Below, piece by piece: positions 8,816 through 16,855 of a stretch of 64,000 nucleotides of DNA. The stretch is from DAOPYU01 sp942493245 (GTDB lineage: Bacteria; Sumerlaeota; Sumerlaeia; UBA8349): assembly GCA_942493245.1 (NCBI GenBank), contig OW818685.1, positions 2,666,001 to 2,730,000 of the forward strand, in the 5' to 3' direction. The notes under the pieces were generated by a model. That model made no database searches. It was not told where the DNA came from and saw nothing but the letters and a program-made list of their open reading frames with translations. Both the position numbers and the translations under genes were made by a program. Each line of letters opens with the position of its first letter. Within the stretch, counting starts at the first letter, position 1.

Positions 8816-10141
8816 ATGGCTTCTCAAATCGAACTGGCGCGCCAAGGCATCCTTACCGAATTGATGCAGCAGGTGGCCGAACAGGAATCGCAAGATCCGA
8901 ATCTTCTGCGCCAACGCGTGGCCAATGGCCACATCGTCATTCCCAACAATCCGAACCGGAAAAACCAGAAAGCGGTCGGCATCGGCACGGGTCTGCGCAC
9001 CAAAGTCAACGCCTCGATCGGTACGTCCTCGGATATCTGCGACATTGACCTTGAGGTGCGTAAAGCCCGGGCGGCGCAGCAAGAAGGCGCCGACACGCTC
9101 ATGGAACTTTCGACCGGGGGTGACCTCAATGCCGTGCGTCGCGCCGTGCTCGAAGGCTGCGACCTGCCCGTGGGCAACGTCCCCCTCTATCAGGCTTTCT
9201 GCGAAGCCGCCCGAAAGTACCAGAACCCCAACAAACTCGACCCCGAGATGCTCTTTGACCTCATCGAAAAACAGTTGGCCGACGGGTTGAGTTTCATGGC
9301 CATCCATTGCGGAATCAACCTCTACACCATCGAACGCCTGCGAAAGCAGGGGTACCGGTACGGAGGACTCGTCTCGAAAGGCGGAACATTCATGGTCGCT
9401 TGGATGGACGCCAACAAGCGCGAGAACCCACTCTATGAACAGTTCGACCGCGTGTGCGCACTGATGAAGAAATACGACGCGGTTCTCTCGCTCGGAAACG
9501 GCATTCGAGCCGGCGCCATCCACGACAGCCACGACCGCGCCCAGATGGCCGAAATGATCATCAACTGCGAACTGGCCGAACTGGGCCGCGCAAACGGGTG
9601 TCAGATGATGGTGGAAGGCCCGGGCCACGTGCCGCTCGACGAAATCGAAGGGAACATCATGCTCGAGAAACGCATGAGCGGCGGAGCGCCCTACTACGTG
9701 CTCGGTCCGCTCCCCGCCGACACCGGAGCCGGTTACGACCACATCACCTCCGCCATCGGCGCGGCCAACTCCGCCCGGTATGGAGCCGATCTGGTCTGTT
9801 ACATCACACCCGCCGAGCACCTCGCCCTGCCCAACGAACAGGACGTGCGCGAAGGGGTGAGGGCCACCCGACTGGCCGTTCACATCGGAGATATCGCCAA
9901 ATACCCCGACCGGCGTGAACGGGAAAAACAAGCCGCTCTGGCGCGGCGCGACATGCGCTGGGACGATTTGCAGAATTATTTGATCTTCCCGAACCAGGCC
10001 GCCCGGATTCGCGCGGAACGAAAGCCCGCGCTGGAAGAAACCTGTACGATGTGCGGCGACTTCTGCGCGATGCGTAAAGGTCAGGAAGTCTTCGGCCAGG
10101 ACATCAGCGAAGAAAAAACGGCCACACCCGCGGCGGTATAA
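8816..10141 (+). CDS. bzaF: ThiC-family radical SAM enzyme, probable 5-hydroxybenzimidazole synthase
   Basis: ThiC superfamily protein of 441 residues. ThiC converts aminoimidazole ribotide to the thiamin pyrimidine (HMP-P), while its paralogue BzaF converts the same substrate to 5-hydroxybenzimidazole, an anaerobic lower-ligand precursor of cobamides. Visible: the barrel motifs NASIGTSSD, MELSTGGDL, MVEGPGHVPLDEI and LGPLPADTGAGYDHI, and the C-terminal Fe-S cysteines Cys410, Cys413 and Cys417 (CTMCGDFC, one residue tighter than the CX2CX4C of E. coli ThiC). The BzaF call rests on context: it sits between cobS and cobT behind a B12 riboswitch, with no thiamin gene or TPP riboswitch nearby. 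By sequence alone ThiC and BzaF are hard to separate. No bzaC/D/E methylation genes are present, so the ligand may remain 5-hydroxybenzimidazole. Confidence 0.8.
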   Translation: MASQIELARQGILTELMQQVAEQESQDPNLLRQRVANGHIVIPNNPNRKNQKAVGIGTGLRTKVNASIGTSSDICDIDLEVRKARAAQQEGADTLMELSTGGDLNAVRRAVLEGCDLPVGNVPLYQAFCEAARKYQNPNKLDPEMLFDLIEKQLADGLSFMAIHCGINLYTIERLRKQGYRYGGLVSKGGTFMVAWMDANKRENPLYEQFDRVCALMKKYDAVLSLGNGIRAGAIHDSHDRAQMAEMIINCELAELGRANGCQMMVEGPGHVPLDEIEGNIMLEKRMSGGAPYYVLGPLPADTGAGYDHITSAIGAANSARYGADLVCYITPAEHLALPNEQDVREGVRATRLAVHIGDIAKYPDRREREKQAALARRDMRWDDLQNYLIFPNQAARIRAERKPALEETCTMCGDFCAMRKGQEVFGQDISEEKTATPAAV

Positions 10142-10189
10142 ACAGATAATCAAAACTTTTCAATAACCCATAGAAAGACAGGAAAAAAC

Positions 10190-11254
10190 ATGTCCCGCCT
10201 GCTTGAACAAACCATCGAATCCATCGGCTCTCCCAACGCCTCCGTTGAAGAAGCAGCCCGCGAACGCCTGCGCCAGCAGGCCCGCCCCGCCGGGAGTCTC
10301 GGCATGCTCGAAACCCTGGGCGCCCGGCTGGCCGGAATCACCGGAACGCTGAATGTTCATCTCAGCCAGAAGGTTATCGTCACCTGCGCGGGAGACCACG
10401 GCGTCGTGGCGGAAGGGGTGAGCCGTTTCCCGCAGGAAGTGACGAGACTGATGGTCCTGAACTTCGTGAACGACGGCGCTTCGATCAACGTGCTGGCGCG
10501 CCACGCCGGGGCGCGAGTCTGTGTCGCCGATCTGGGCGTCAACTGCGACTTCAGTCCCGATCTTCCGATCTTTCACAAGAAGGTCGCCCACGGAACGGCC
10601 AACCTGGCCGTCGAACCCGTAATGACCCGCGAACAGGCCATCCGCAGTCTGGAAGCGGGAATCGAGATCGTCGAGGAACTCCTGAAACAAGGGCCTCTCG
10701 ATATTCTGGGGACAGGCGATATGGGCATCGCCAACACCACCCCCTCGAGCGCCATCATCGCCGCCTTCTCCGGCCTCGAAGTCGCAGAGTTAACGGGCAG
10801 AGGGACCGGGATTGACGATAGCGCCCTGCAGAACAAAATTCGCGTCATCCAGCGAGCCCTCAAATTGCACCGTCCCAATCCAGACGATGCCCTGGACGTC
10901 CTGGCCAAGGTGGGCGGGCTGGAAATCGGAGGACTGGCGGGTCTGGTACTCGGAGCGGCGGCACATGGGATTCCCGTCGTCTGCGACGGCCTGATCTCCA
11001 CCGCAGGTGCGCTCATCGCCTGTCAACTGGCCCCCCGGGCCAAGGCCTACCTCTTCGCCAGCCATCGCTCGGTCGAGGTCGGTCACCGATTCATGCACAA
11101 ACAACTGGATCTGGAACCCATCCTGGATCTCGGCATGCGTCTGGGCGAAGGCACCGGAGCCGCCCTGGCCATGGAAATCCTTGATGCCTCGACTCGCGTT
11201 CTGGCCGAAATCAAAACCTTCGACGAGGTTGCGATCGAGGACGCTCAGAAATAG
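10190..11254 (+). CDS. cobT: Nicotinate-nucleotide--dimethylbenzimidazole phosphoribosyltransferase
   Basis: Activates the lower-ligand base (DMB or another benzimidazole) with nicotinate mononucleotide to alpha-ribazole phosphate. The 354 residues match the family length of about 350. Visible: the start-region motif RPAGSLGMLE, CAGDHGVV, FVNDGASINVLA, LGTGDMGIANTT, and near the C-terminus the catalytic glutamate motif RLGEGTGAALAM. It has a good RBS (AGGAAAAAAC before ATG 10190) and is the last gene of the cobS-bzaF-cobT transcript. Its stop is only 10 bp from the stop of the convergent cobK. Context with bzaF suggests that its natural substrate may be 5-hydroxybenzimidazole. Confidence 0.97.
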   Translation: MSRLLEQTIESIGSPNASVEEAARERLRQQARPAGSLGMLETLGARLAGITGTLNVHLSQKVIVTCAGDHGVVAEGVSRFPQEVTRLMVLNFVNDGASINVLARHAGARVCVADLGVNCDFSPDLPIFHKKVAHGTANLAVEPVMTREQAIRSLEAGIEIVEELLKQGPLDILGTGDMGIANTTPSSAIIAAFSGLEVAELTGRGTGIDDSALQNKIRVIQRALKLHRPNPDDALDVLAKVGGLEIGGLAGLVLGAAAHGIPVVCDGLISTAGALIACQLAPRAKAYLFASHRSVEVGHRFMHKQLDLEPILDLGMRLGEGTGAALAMEILDASTRVLAEIKTFDEVAIEDAQK

Positions 11255-11264
11255 CCGATAATCG

Positions 11265-12032
11265 TCACCGGGCTACGGGAGGCGCCTTATCGAGAAGATC
11301 TTCGATCAGATCGCGCATCTCGAAATATCCAGAAGCCGGAGAAACAGGACGCTCGATCAACACCACCCGGCAATGCTCCAGCCGGGCCGCCTCCCGTTTC
11401 TCCGGCATGCCCCCCGCGGCGCCTCCGTCCTTGGTCACCAGGACCCGAATTCCATACCGTCGGAGGGTTGCGCGATTTTCCTCAACCGAGAACGGCCCTT
11501 TCACCGCGAGGATGTTCTCTTCCGGAAATCCAGCCGCGCGACAGGCTTCTATAGATTCGGGGACAGGCAAAACACGCACCCAGGCCTGGACGCCAGAACG
11601 CCGCCATTCGTCCGCGTAAACGTCAATATGGCGCGTGCCAACGGTCAGCAGAACCGGCTCCCCAAACGAAAACGCCCGTTCTGCCGCCTCGGCATGGGTT
11701 CGCACGCGCAGCGCGTCTTCCAGCCCCTCCGTCACACTTCGCTCGAACCGCAAACAAGGAATCCCACCTGCCCGGCTCGCTTCCTGAGCCGTCTGGCTCA
11801 CCCGCTCCGCGTAGGGATGCGTCGCGTCCACCACCGCCTGAATCTTTCTATCACGGATCAGCGTAACCATTTCCACTAGATCGAGAGGCCCCACGCGAAC
11901 GGTGACACCCGTCCCTCCTTCACCGGAAAGTGGGAGGTTCGTCGCTTTTGAAAACAGAACCGAATATCCACATTCCACCAGCATCCGCGCCAGTTGCGGC
12001 GATTCGGCGCATCCCCCCAGCAACAGAATCAC
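11265..12032 (-). CDS. cobK: Precorrin-6A / cobalt-precorrin-6A reductase
   Basis: NAD(P)H-dependent reduction of the corrin ring at C18-C19 (CobK/CbiJ). 255 residues from the chosen start. The N-terminus reads ILLLGGCAES, equivalent to the family ILGGTxEA nucleotide-binding loop, followed by VDATHPYAERVS (a highly conserved CobK motif), LRFERS, VLLTVGTRHID, and near the end VLVTKDGGAAGG. The start is GTG 12032, which overlaps the cobJ stop in a GTGA arrangement and has AGAGGG upstream; an alternative GTG at 12062 would extend it ten residues into cobJ without homology. It is the last gene of the minus-strand operon; no clear terminator separates it from cobT. Confidence 0.93.
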   Translation of the reverse strand: MILLLGGCAESPQLARMLVECGYSVLFSKATNLPLSGEGGTGVTVRVGPLDLVEMVTLIRDRKIQAVVDATHPYAERVSQTAQEASRAGGIPCLRFERSVTEGLEDALRVRTHAEAAERAFSFGEPVLLTVGTRHIDVYADEWRRSGVQAWVRVLPVPESIEACRAAGFPEENILAVKGPFSVEENRATLRRYGIRVLVTKDGGAAGGMPEKREAARLEHCRVVLIERPVSPASGYFEMRDLIEDLLDKAPPVAR

Positions 12033-12808
12033 AACGCATACCCTCTCGGAGTCACCAGCCACGGCCCCAGCACTTTCGTCTCGCTGTTCCCGATCACCAC
12101 CAGACTGCGCATTCCAATCTCCAGATTGAGCAGATGCTTGAGGTCGGAAATCTCAACCCGCTCCTCGTCCGTATGGGCCGCCGTCACGACCCCCACCGGC
12201 GTGGAACCGGGACGGTGGTGAAGCAAGATTTCGACCGCCTCATCGAGTTGGCGCACACGCTGCCTGCTTCGCGGATTGTAAAGCGCTACCACCAGGTCGG
12301 CCGCAGCAACCGCTTCAAGACGGCGCACAATCGTTTCCCACGGCACGAGCAGATCACTCAGGCTGATCGTCGCATAATCCAGCATGAGCGGCGCGCCCAG
12401 AGAAGCAGCGGCACTGTTGGCGGCGGTCACACCTGGCACGATTTCAATCGGGACTTCCAGTTCCTCTTCCACAGCCAGTTCCAAAGCAAGGCCCGCCATG
12501 CCATAAACACCGGGGTCACCCGACGAGATCAGACTGACCGTCCACCCCTCGGCAGCCAAATGCAACGCCTCGCGGCAACGCTCCGTCTCCTGGCGCATCC
12601 CCGACACCACACACCGCTTCCCGGCGGTCATATCCTGGAGGCTCTGGACGTAACGTTTGTACCCCACGATCACGTCGCTCTGTTCGATCGCATCCTCGGC
12701 GCGCCGCGTACGGTCCATCGGATGACCGGGGCCTATTCCAACGACGAACAGTTTTCCCGAGCGATCGCCACCGTCACGCTGTTGATGATTGTCTTGGGCA
12801 GTAATAAT
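12029..12808 (-). CDS. cobJ: Precorrin-3B / cobalt-factor III C17-methyltransferase, probable ATT start
   Basis: SAM-dependent ring-contraction methyltransferase (CobJ/CbiH). Visible: VVGIGPGHP near the N-terminus (the SAM-binding loop of the tetrapyrrole methylase fold), SSGDPGVYGMAGL, EIVPGVTAANSAAASLGAPL, and DLVVALYNPRS. The first ATG in frame (12718) lies after the essential GIGPG loop, so it cannot be the real start. The frame is open upstream to a stop inside cbiG, yet contains no ATG, GTG or TTG. An ATT at 12808 lies 6 nt after a perfect AAGGAG, which is my preferred start (259 residues, family about 240-260). It then overlaps the 3' end of cbiG by 76 bp. Alternatives are a start at a CTG codon just before the loop, or a frameshift fusion with CbiG. 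Confidence 0.88.
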   Translation of the reverse strand: MITAQDNHQQRDGGDRSGKLFVVGIGPGHPMDRTRRAEDAIEQSDVIVGYKRYVQSLQDMTAGKRCVVSGMRQETERCREALHLAAEGWTVSLISSGDPGVYGMAGLALELAVEEELEVPIEIVPGVTAANSAAASLGAPLMLDYATISLSDLLVPWETIVRRLEAVAAADLVVALYNPRSRQRVRQLDEAVEILLHHRPGSTPVGVVTAAHTDEERVEISDLKHLLNLEIGMRSLVVIGNSETKVLGPWLVTPRGYAL

Positions 12809-13518
12809 TCCGTTCTCCTTCCGGCCAACAATGCCACGGGTTCGGCTACCGCCGGCACCGCGACTTTCTCTTCAACAAACTCTGAATGCGTGAAATCAAG
12901 ACAGCAAGCCCGAATTTCCTCTGCCGAAATGAAACGCAGGGGGACACCCAACTGCTCCGCCGCCTCCAACAGCCCAGCCTCGTCCCGCTTGATGTCAATC
13001 GAAGCCAGGAACCGAACCGCCTCCAGACACACTCCGGCTTTCTCAAGCCCCTGCCGAACGGCGTCCGCGATATTCGAAGCCGGAGCATTCCGCCGGCACC
13101 CAATCCCCACAACGATATTCTTCACCGCTTCCGACGTCGTCGTCAAGACCGGTTCTGCGCCCAGGATATTCGCAACCCGAACCGCAAGCGCGTTCGCCCC
13201 CCCTTCGTGACCGCTCAACAGGCTGATGGCGTAACGCGCGCCCACATCCAGCACCACCACCGCCGGGTCGCTCAGTTTGTGCTGAATCAGCGGCGCAATC
13301 GCGCGGACCACCACACCCGTCGGCGCGACAAACACCAGACCCGTCACCTGCGAAAAGACCTCGCTCGCCGCATCCGCGATCCGCTCGAAACGCGTTGCAC
13401 CCGGGATATCCGAGGGCACACTGATATGAAGAAAAACCAGAGCGTCTGGGAAACTCGGCAGGAGCGCCTGCACCACTCGTGCGCCCGGTTCGCTCAGCGT
13501 CAGGAAAACCGTGCTCAT
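12733..13518 (-). CDS. cbiG: Cobalt-precorrin 5A hydrolase
   Basis: Opens the ring-A delta-lactone and releases the two-carbon fragment as acetaldehyde; specific to the anaerobic pathway. 261 residues. Visible: the N-terminal CbiG core VTGLVFVAPTGVVVRAIAPL, VVVLDVGARYAISLLSGHEGGANALA, and the C-terminal domain GIGCRRNAPASNI. The start ATG 13518 is one base after the cobM stop, preceded by GGGAGAG. The family is often fused to CbiH; here the two genes overlap in different frames instead. The C-terminal end runs through the cobJ translation-initiation region. Confidence 0.94.
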   Translation of the reverse strand: MSTVFLTLSEPGARVVQALLPSFPDALVFLHISVPSDIPGATRFERIADAASEVFSQVTGLVFVAPTGVVVRAIAPLIQHKLSDPAVVVLDVGARYAISLLSGHEGGANALAVRVANILGAEPVLTTTSEAVKNIVVGIGCRRNAPASNIADAVRQGLEKAGVCLEAVRFLASIDIKRDEAGLLEAAEQLGVPLRFISAEEIRACCLDFTHSEFVEEKVAVPAVAEPVALLAGRRTELLLPKTIINSVTVAIARENCSSLE

Positions 13519-13519
13519 C

Positions 13520-14272
13520 TCACTCTCCCTGCCGAAACCCATGCGTGAAAGTACGGTCGTACAAACGCGAGGCCTCGCCTTCCCGCCCGAGCGCCCAGCC
13601 CACCAAGACCACGGCCGTGCGTGAAACGTCCGCATCGGCCATTCGGGCTGCAATACTCGTCAGTGTCCCCGAAATAGTCCGCTCGTCAGGCCACGACGCA
13701 TGGAAAACCACCACCACCGGGCAATCCGCTCCATAATGTGGGGACAGAATATCCACAATCTCCTCTATTTTGTGGACCGACAGGTAGAGACACAGTGTCG
13801 CGCCGGTTTTTGCCAAAGCCTCGAGGCTCTGGGCCTCCGGGACCGGCGTGCGCCCTGCCACCCGGCTAATGATAATCGTCTGCGCCCCACCCGGAACGGT
13901 TAATTCGGTCTTCCACGAGGCCGCTGCCGCCTGAAAAGCGCTCACGCCGGGCACGACTTCATACGGAATCCCGAGTTTCTCCAATTCCCGCATCTGTTCG
14001 TTAATCGCGCCATAAATCGAGGGATCGCCCGTGTGCAGCCGCACGACATCCAGCCCCTGTTCATGCGCCCGGCGGAAAACTGTCACAATCTCCTCCAGGT
14101 GCATCGAGGCCGAATCATGCCGCTCCGCATCGGCAGGCAAAAGCGAGAGAACCTGCGGACTGACCAACGACCCCGCATAGACACACACGCGGCACTCACG
14201 CAACAACCGCTGCGCCTTCACCGTCAACAACTCCGGATCGCCCGGTCCCGCTCCTACAAAGATGACCGTCAT
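13520..14272 (-). CDS. cobM: Precorrin-4 / cobalt-precorrin-4 C11-methyltransferase
   Basis: SAM-dependent methylation at C11 (CobM/CbiF). 250 residues, the normal length. Visible: VIFVGAGPGDPELLTVKA at the N-terminus, VCVYAGSLVSP (the CbiF signature), RLHTGDPSIYGAINEQM, and EVVPGVSAFQAAAA. It overlaps the cbiE 3' end by 4 bp and abuts cbiG, so the three are translationally coupled. Confidence 0.97.
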   Translation of the reverse strand: MTVIFVGAGPGDPELLTVKAQRLLRECRVCVYAGSLVSPQVLSLLPADAERHDSASMHLEEIVTVFRRAHEQGLDVVRLHTGDPSIYGAINEQMRELEKLGIPYEVVPGVSAFQAAAASWKTELTVPGGAQTIIISRVAGRTPVPEAQSLEALAKTGATLCLYLSVHKIEEIVDILSPHYGADCPVVVVFHASWPDERTISGTLTSIAARMADADVSRTAVVLVGWALGREGEASRLYDRTFTHGFRQGE

Positions 14273-14970
14273 ATTGGATTCTTCTCCTTGTTCGATTCAT
14301 CGAGACACAGCGGCTGGGAATCGTCGGTTCGAACCAGCAGAACCAGACTTCTGGAAGCCCAATTTCCGGAAGCGATTTCATCTATTCCAACCGACCGGAC
14401 ACGCTCATCCGGTAACGTCAGATTTTCGCAGACATAAACGTCCCGCCGCTCGCCCAACGCTTCCAACTGTTGCACAAACCCCGCGATCTGCGGCCAGGAT
14501 TCCGCCCCACCCGCCAGAATCGCAATCTTTTCAAACCAGTGGCATTCTTCCGGGGACACCCTTAGATTTCGTCCATGCGCGGTCAGTAAGATCGCGTCCA
14601 ACCAATCCAGCCCCAATCGAGCAAACGCCACCTGAACGGAACTGATCCCCGGAATCACCCGGCAACGCGTACGCCCGAAACGGGCAACAATTGGCTTCGC
14701 AAGACTGCACAACCCCGGATCGCCACTTACCAGAACCGTCACCGGCCCTGCCTCGACTGCGTGGGCAATCGTATCAAGCGCCTCCTGGACATGCGCCCCG
14801 ATGATAACACGCTCTCCCTTATACTCAGAAAACAACGCGAACAACCGCTCGGAACCCACCACAACGGCAGACTCCATGACCGCCTGAAGAGCCGCCTGCG
14901 TCAGGCAATCGGTTCCGCCGGGGCCGCACCCCACGATTGTAATCATCTCATCCGATTCCATCGTCCTCAC
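14269..14970 (-). CDS. cbiE: Cobalt-precorrin-7 (C5)-methyltransferase
   Basis: SAM-dependent C5 methyltransferase, equivalent to the N-terminal half of CobL. 233 residues. Visible: ITIVGCGPGGTDCLTQAA, VVVGSERLFALF, VTVLVSGDPGLCSLA, CRVIPGISSVQVAFARLGLDW, and LLTAHGR. The GTG start at 14970 overlaps the cbiD stop (GTGA); ATG codons at 14961 and 14946 are alternatives. The protein ends where the CbiT (decarboxylating C15-methyltransferase) half of CobL would begin, and no cbiT is found elsewhere in the window. Confidence 0.94.
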   Translation of the reverse strand: MRTMESDEMITIVGCGPGGTDCLTQAALQAVMESAVVVGSERLFALFSEYKGERVIIGAHVQEALDTIAHAVEAGPVTVLVSGDPGLCSLAKPIVARFGRTRCRVIPGISSVQVAFARLGLDWLDAILLTAHGRNLRVSPEECHWFEKIAILAGGAESWPQIAGFVQQLEALGERRDVYVCENLTLPDERVRSVGIDEIASGNWASRSLVLLVRTDDSQPLCLDESNKEKNPI

Positions 14971-16031
14971 TCCACCGGCTTCCAGACCGTCCAGTCGCCA
15001 TCCCGCCCCAGAATTTCCCCCTGCATGTCCACCAACGCCACGGCTGTCCCCACTTTATCTTCAAGACGCGATTGGATCCGCGAACAGACAAGATGCGCAA
15101 GTTCGTTCCCAAGTCGTCCCCGTTCTTCGACAGACAATCCCAGAAAAAGGCCCTCGACGGTTCGGCTCTCTTCCGGCTCGCGTCCCAACAAACGTTCCGC
15201 CAGTTCCGTCACCACCGGCAACGCACTGTTCGACCGAGACGAATGCGTGTCCCACTGCCCGACGCACAATTTTGCCAGTTTTCCTGGATGCCCAACCACC
15301 AGGATCTGTTCAAACGGGCGCTCCGCAATCAGGCGCATCGTACTCCCCCACTCGTTGCTCACCTCAACCACTTCCCGTTCTCCAAGCGCAAAATGCCGTC
15401 GCGCCGCGCGTTCCCCGATGTGCCCCGGTGTCAGCGCCACCCGACGTGCTCCTCCCGCAACCAGAACATCCAACGCGCACCGGATCGTTTCCCGCACGGC
15501 GTCGCAACTGAAGGGACGGACTCGTCCTGTTGTCCCCAGAATCGAAAGTCCCCCTTCGATACCCAACCGAGGATTGAAAGTGCGCGCGGCCAGTTCGCGT
15601 CCGCCCGGAATACAAATCGTCAGACACACCCCGCGTTCCGTTATTTCACGAACTGCATCCCGAATCATTTTTCTGGGGACAGGGTTGATGGCCGGTTCCC
15701 CCGGCGGAATCTGTAACCCAGGCAGGGTCACGCGTCCCACCCCTTCTCCCGCGCAGAACGCAATCTCATTTCCGTCCTTCCACACCGCCTCGGCAACCAC
15801 GCACGCCCCATTTGTGATATCCGGATCATCCCCCGCATCCTTGCGAACCCTTGCGCATCCGGAACCGGAATCGGACCGTATCACCTCAACCTCCACCGAT
15901 ACGACCTCTCCATCGGGAAGCAAAACCTCGACACACCCGGCCGGGTCCACACCAGACAACAGCAGCACCGCCGCCTTTGAAGCGGCGGCCGCGCACGTCC
16001 CGGTTGTCAAACCCGTCCTCAAGTCCTTCAT
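14967..16031 (-). CDS. cbiD: Cobalt-precorrin-5B C1-methyltransferase
   Basis: SAM-dependent C1 methylation, an enzyme specific to the early-cobalt (anaerobic) route. 354 residues. Visible: the family opening LRTGLTTGTCAAAASKAA, SVEVEVIRSDSGSGCARVRKD, GDDPDITNGA, GEGVGRVTLPGLQIPPGEPA, and LSILGTTGRVRPFS. The ATG at 16031 overlaps the cobI stop by 4 bp. Confidence 0.97.
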   Translation of the reverse strand: MKDLRTGLTTGTCAAAASKAAVLLLSGVDPAGCVEVLLPDGEVVSVEVEVIRSDSGSGCARVRKDAGDDPDITNGACVVAEAVWKDGNEIAFCAGEGVGRVTLPGLQIPPGEPAINPVPRKMIRDAVREITERGVCLTICIPGGRELAARTFNPRLGIEGGLSILGTTGRVRPFSCDAVRETIRCALDVLVAGGARRVALTPGHIGERAARRHFALGEREVVEVSNEWGSTMRLIAERPFEQILVVGHPGKLAKLCVGQWDTHSSRSNSALPVVTELAERLLGREPEESRTVEGLFLGLSVEERGRLGNELAHLVCSRIQSRLEDKVGTAVALVDMQGEILGRDGDWTVWKPVE

Positions 16032-16825
16032 TCTGTACTCCGCCCGAGGTTCGCCACATTCCGTACTTCAATTCCGCCGGCTGGCGCCTCGACCCAGGTC
16101 CGATGTCCCACATGAATCAGGATGGTGGTCATGTACCCGTGCAAACCATCCCGCGCTTCTTCCAAGCGCCTCGACACAAATTGCCGTCCCTCAATCTCGG
16201 CGTAACAGACCACACGCGCGCTTTCCAACAGTCCGTGCCGTTCCAACAGATCACACAGTTCGTTCACATGCCGCCCCGCCTTGTAGAGCACCAGCGTCTC
16301 GGCATGTCCCAGCGCAACCTCCACCTCGGCCATGTTGTTGCCCGGCATCAGCGTCAACCGGTCTTCCTGAAGCGTCAACGCCTCACCCAGCAACGAAGCC
16401 GCCGCCTGAAAAGCGCTGATGCCGGGTACCACGTGGAGGCACTCGGAGGGCATCGCTTCCAGCAGCGGTAACAGATAACAGGTCGTGCTGTAAATCAACG
16501 GATCGCCAATCGTAATCTGAACCACCGACTTGCCCTGACCCGTCCGTTCCAGTACGACCTGCGCCACCTCTCGCCACGAATTCAGCGTTTCTTCAATATC
16601 GCGGCGCATCGGGTATACGTGCTCGATAACTTCCTGTCCCCCAATTAATTCTTCGATGGTGCGAAGCGCCAGACTTTCCTTCGCGCGCTCGGACCGCGGC
16701 GCCACAATCACATCCGCGCTCCGGATCAGATTCGCAGCCCGTACCGTCATCAGATCCGGCGATCCCGGTCCTACCCCCACCGCATAGAAATGACCCGGCA
16801 ATGCCTTGCGATTGAACGTTTCCAT
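16028..16825 (-). CDS. cobI: Precorrin-2 / cobalt-factor II C20-methyltransferase
   Basis: Adds the C20 methyl group (CobI/CbiL). 265 residues; the homology begins at FYAVGVGPGSPDLMTVRA after about 12 extra N-terminal residues. Further motifs: DVIVAPRS, MRRDIEETLNSW, ITIGDPLIYSTTCYL, VVPGISAFQAAAS, and the CbiL-typical MPGNNMAEVE and TLVLYKAGRHV. It lies 30 bp downstream of the Gate-domain gene and overlaps cbiD. Confidence 0.96.
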   Translation of the reverse strand: METFNRKALPGHFYAVGVGPGSPDLMTVRAANLIRSADVIVAPRSERAKESLALRTIEELIGGQEVIEHVYPMRRDIEETLNSWREVAQVVLERTGQGKSVVQITIGDPLIYSTTCYLLPLLEAMPSECLHVVPGISAFQAAASLLGEALTLQEDRLTLMPGNNMAEVEVALGHAETLVLYKAGRHVNELCDLLERHGLLESARVVCYAEIEGRQFVSRRLEEARDGLHGYMTTILIHVGHRTWVEAPAGGIEVRNVANLGRSTE

Positions 16826-16855
16826 CGGTCTTTTCCTCTTGTCCCTTAAACTTCC

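Noticed and set aside
8816..10141. Calling this gene thiC for thiamin synthesis
   Set aside because: There is no TPP riboswitch or thiamin gene nearby and it lies between cobS and cobT under a B12 riboswitch; kept as a stated alternative only.
12733..12808. Programmed -1 frameshift fusing CbiG to CobJ
   Set aside because: The overlap has CGGGAAAAC but not in the register of an X-XXY-YYZ slippery heptamer, and a good AAGGAG-ATT initiation site is present; mentioned as the rival explanation.
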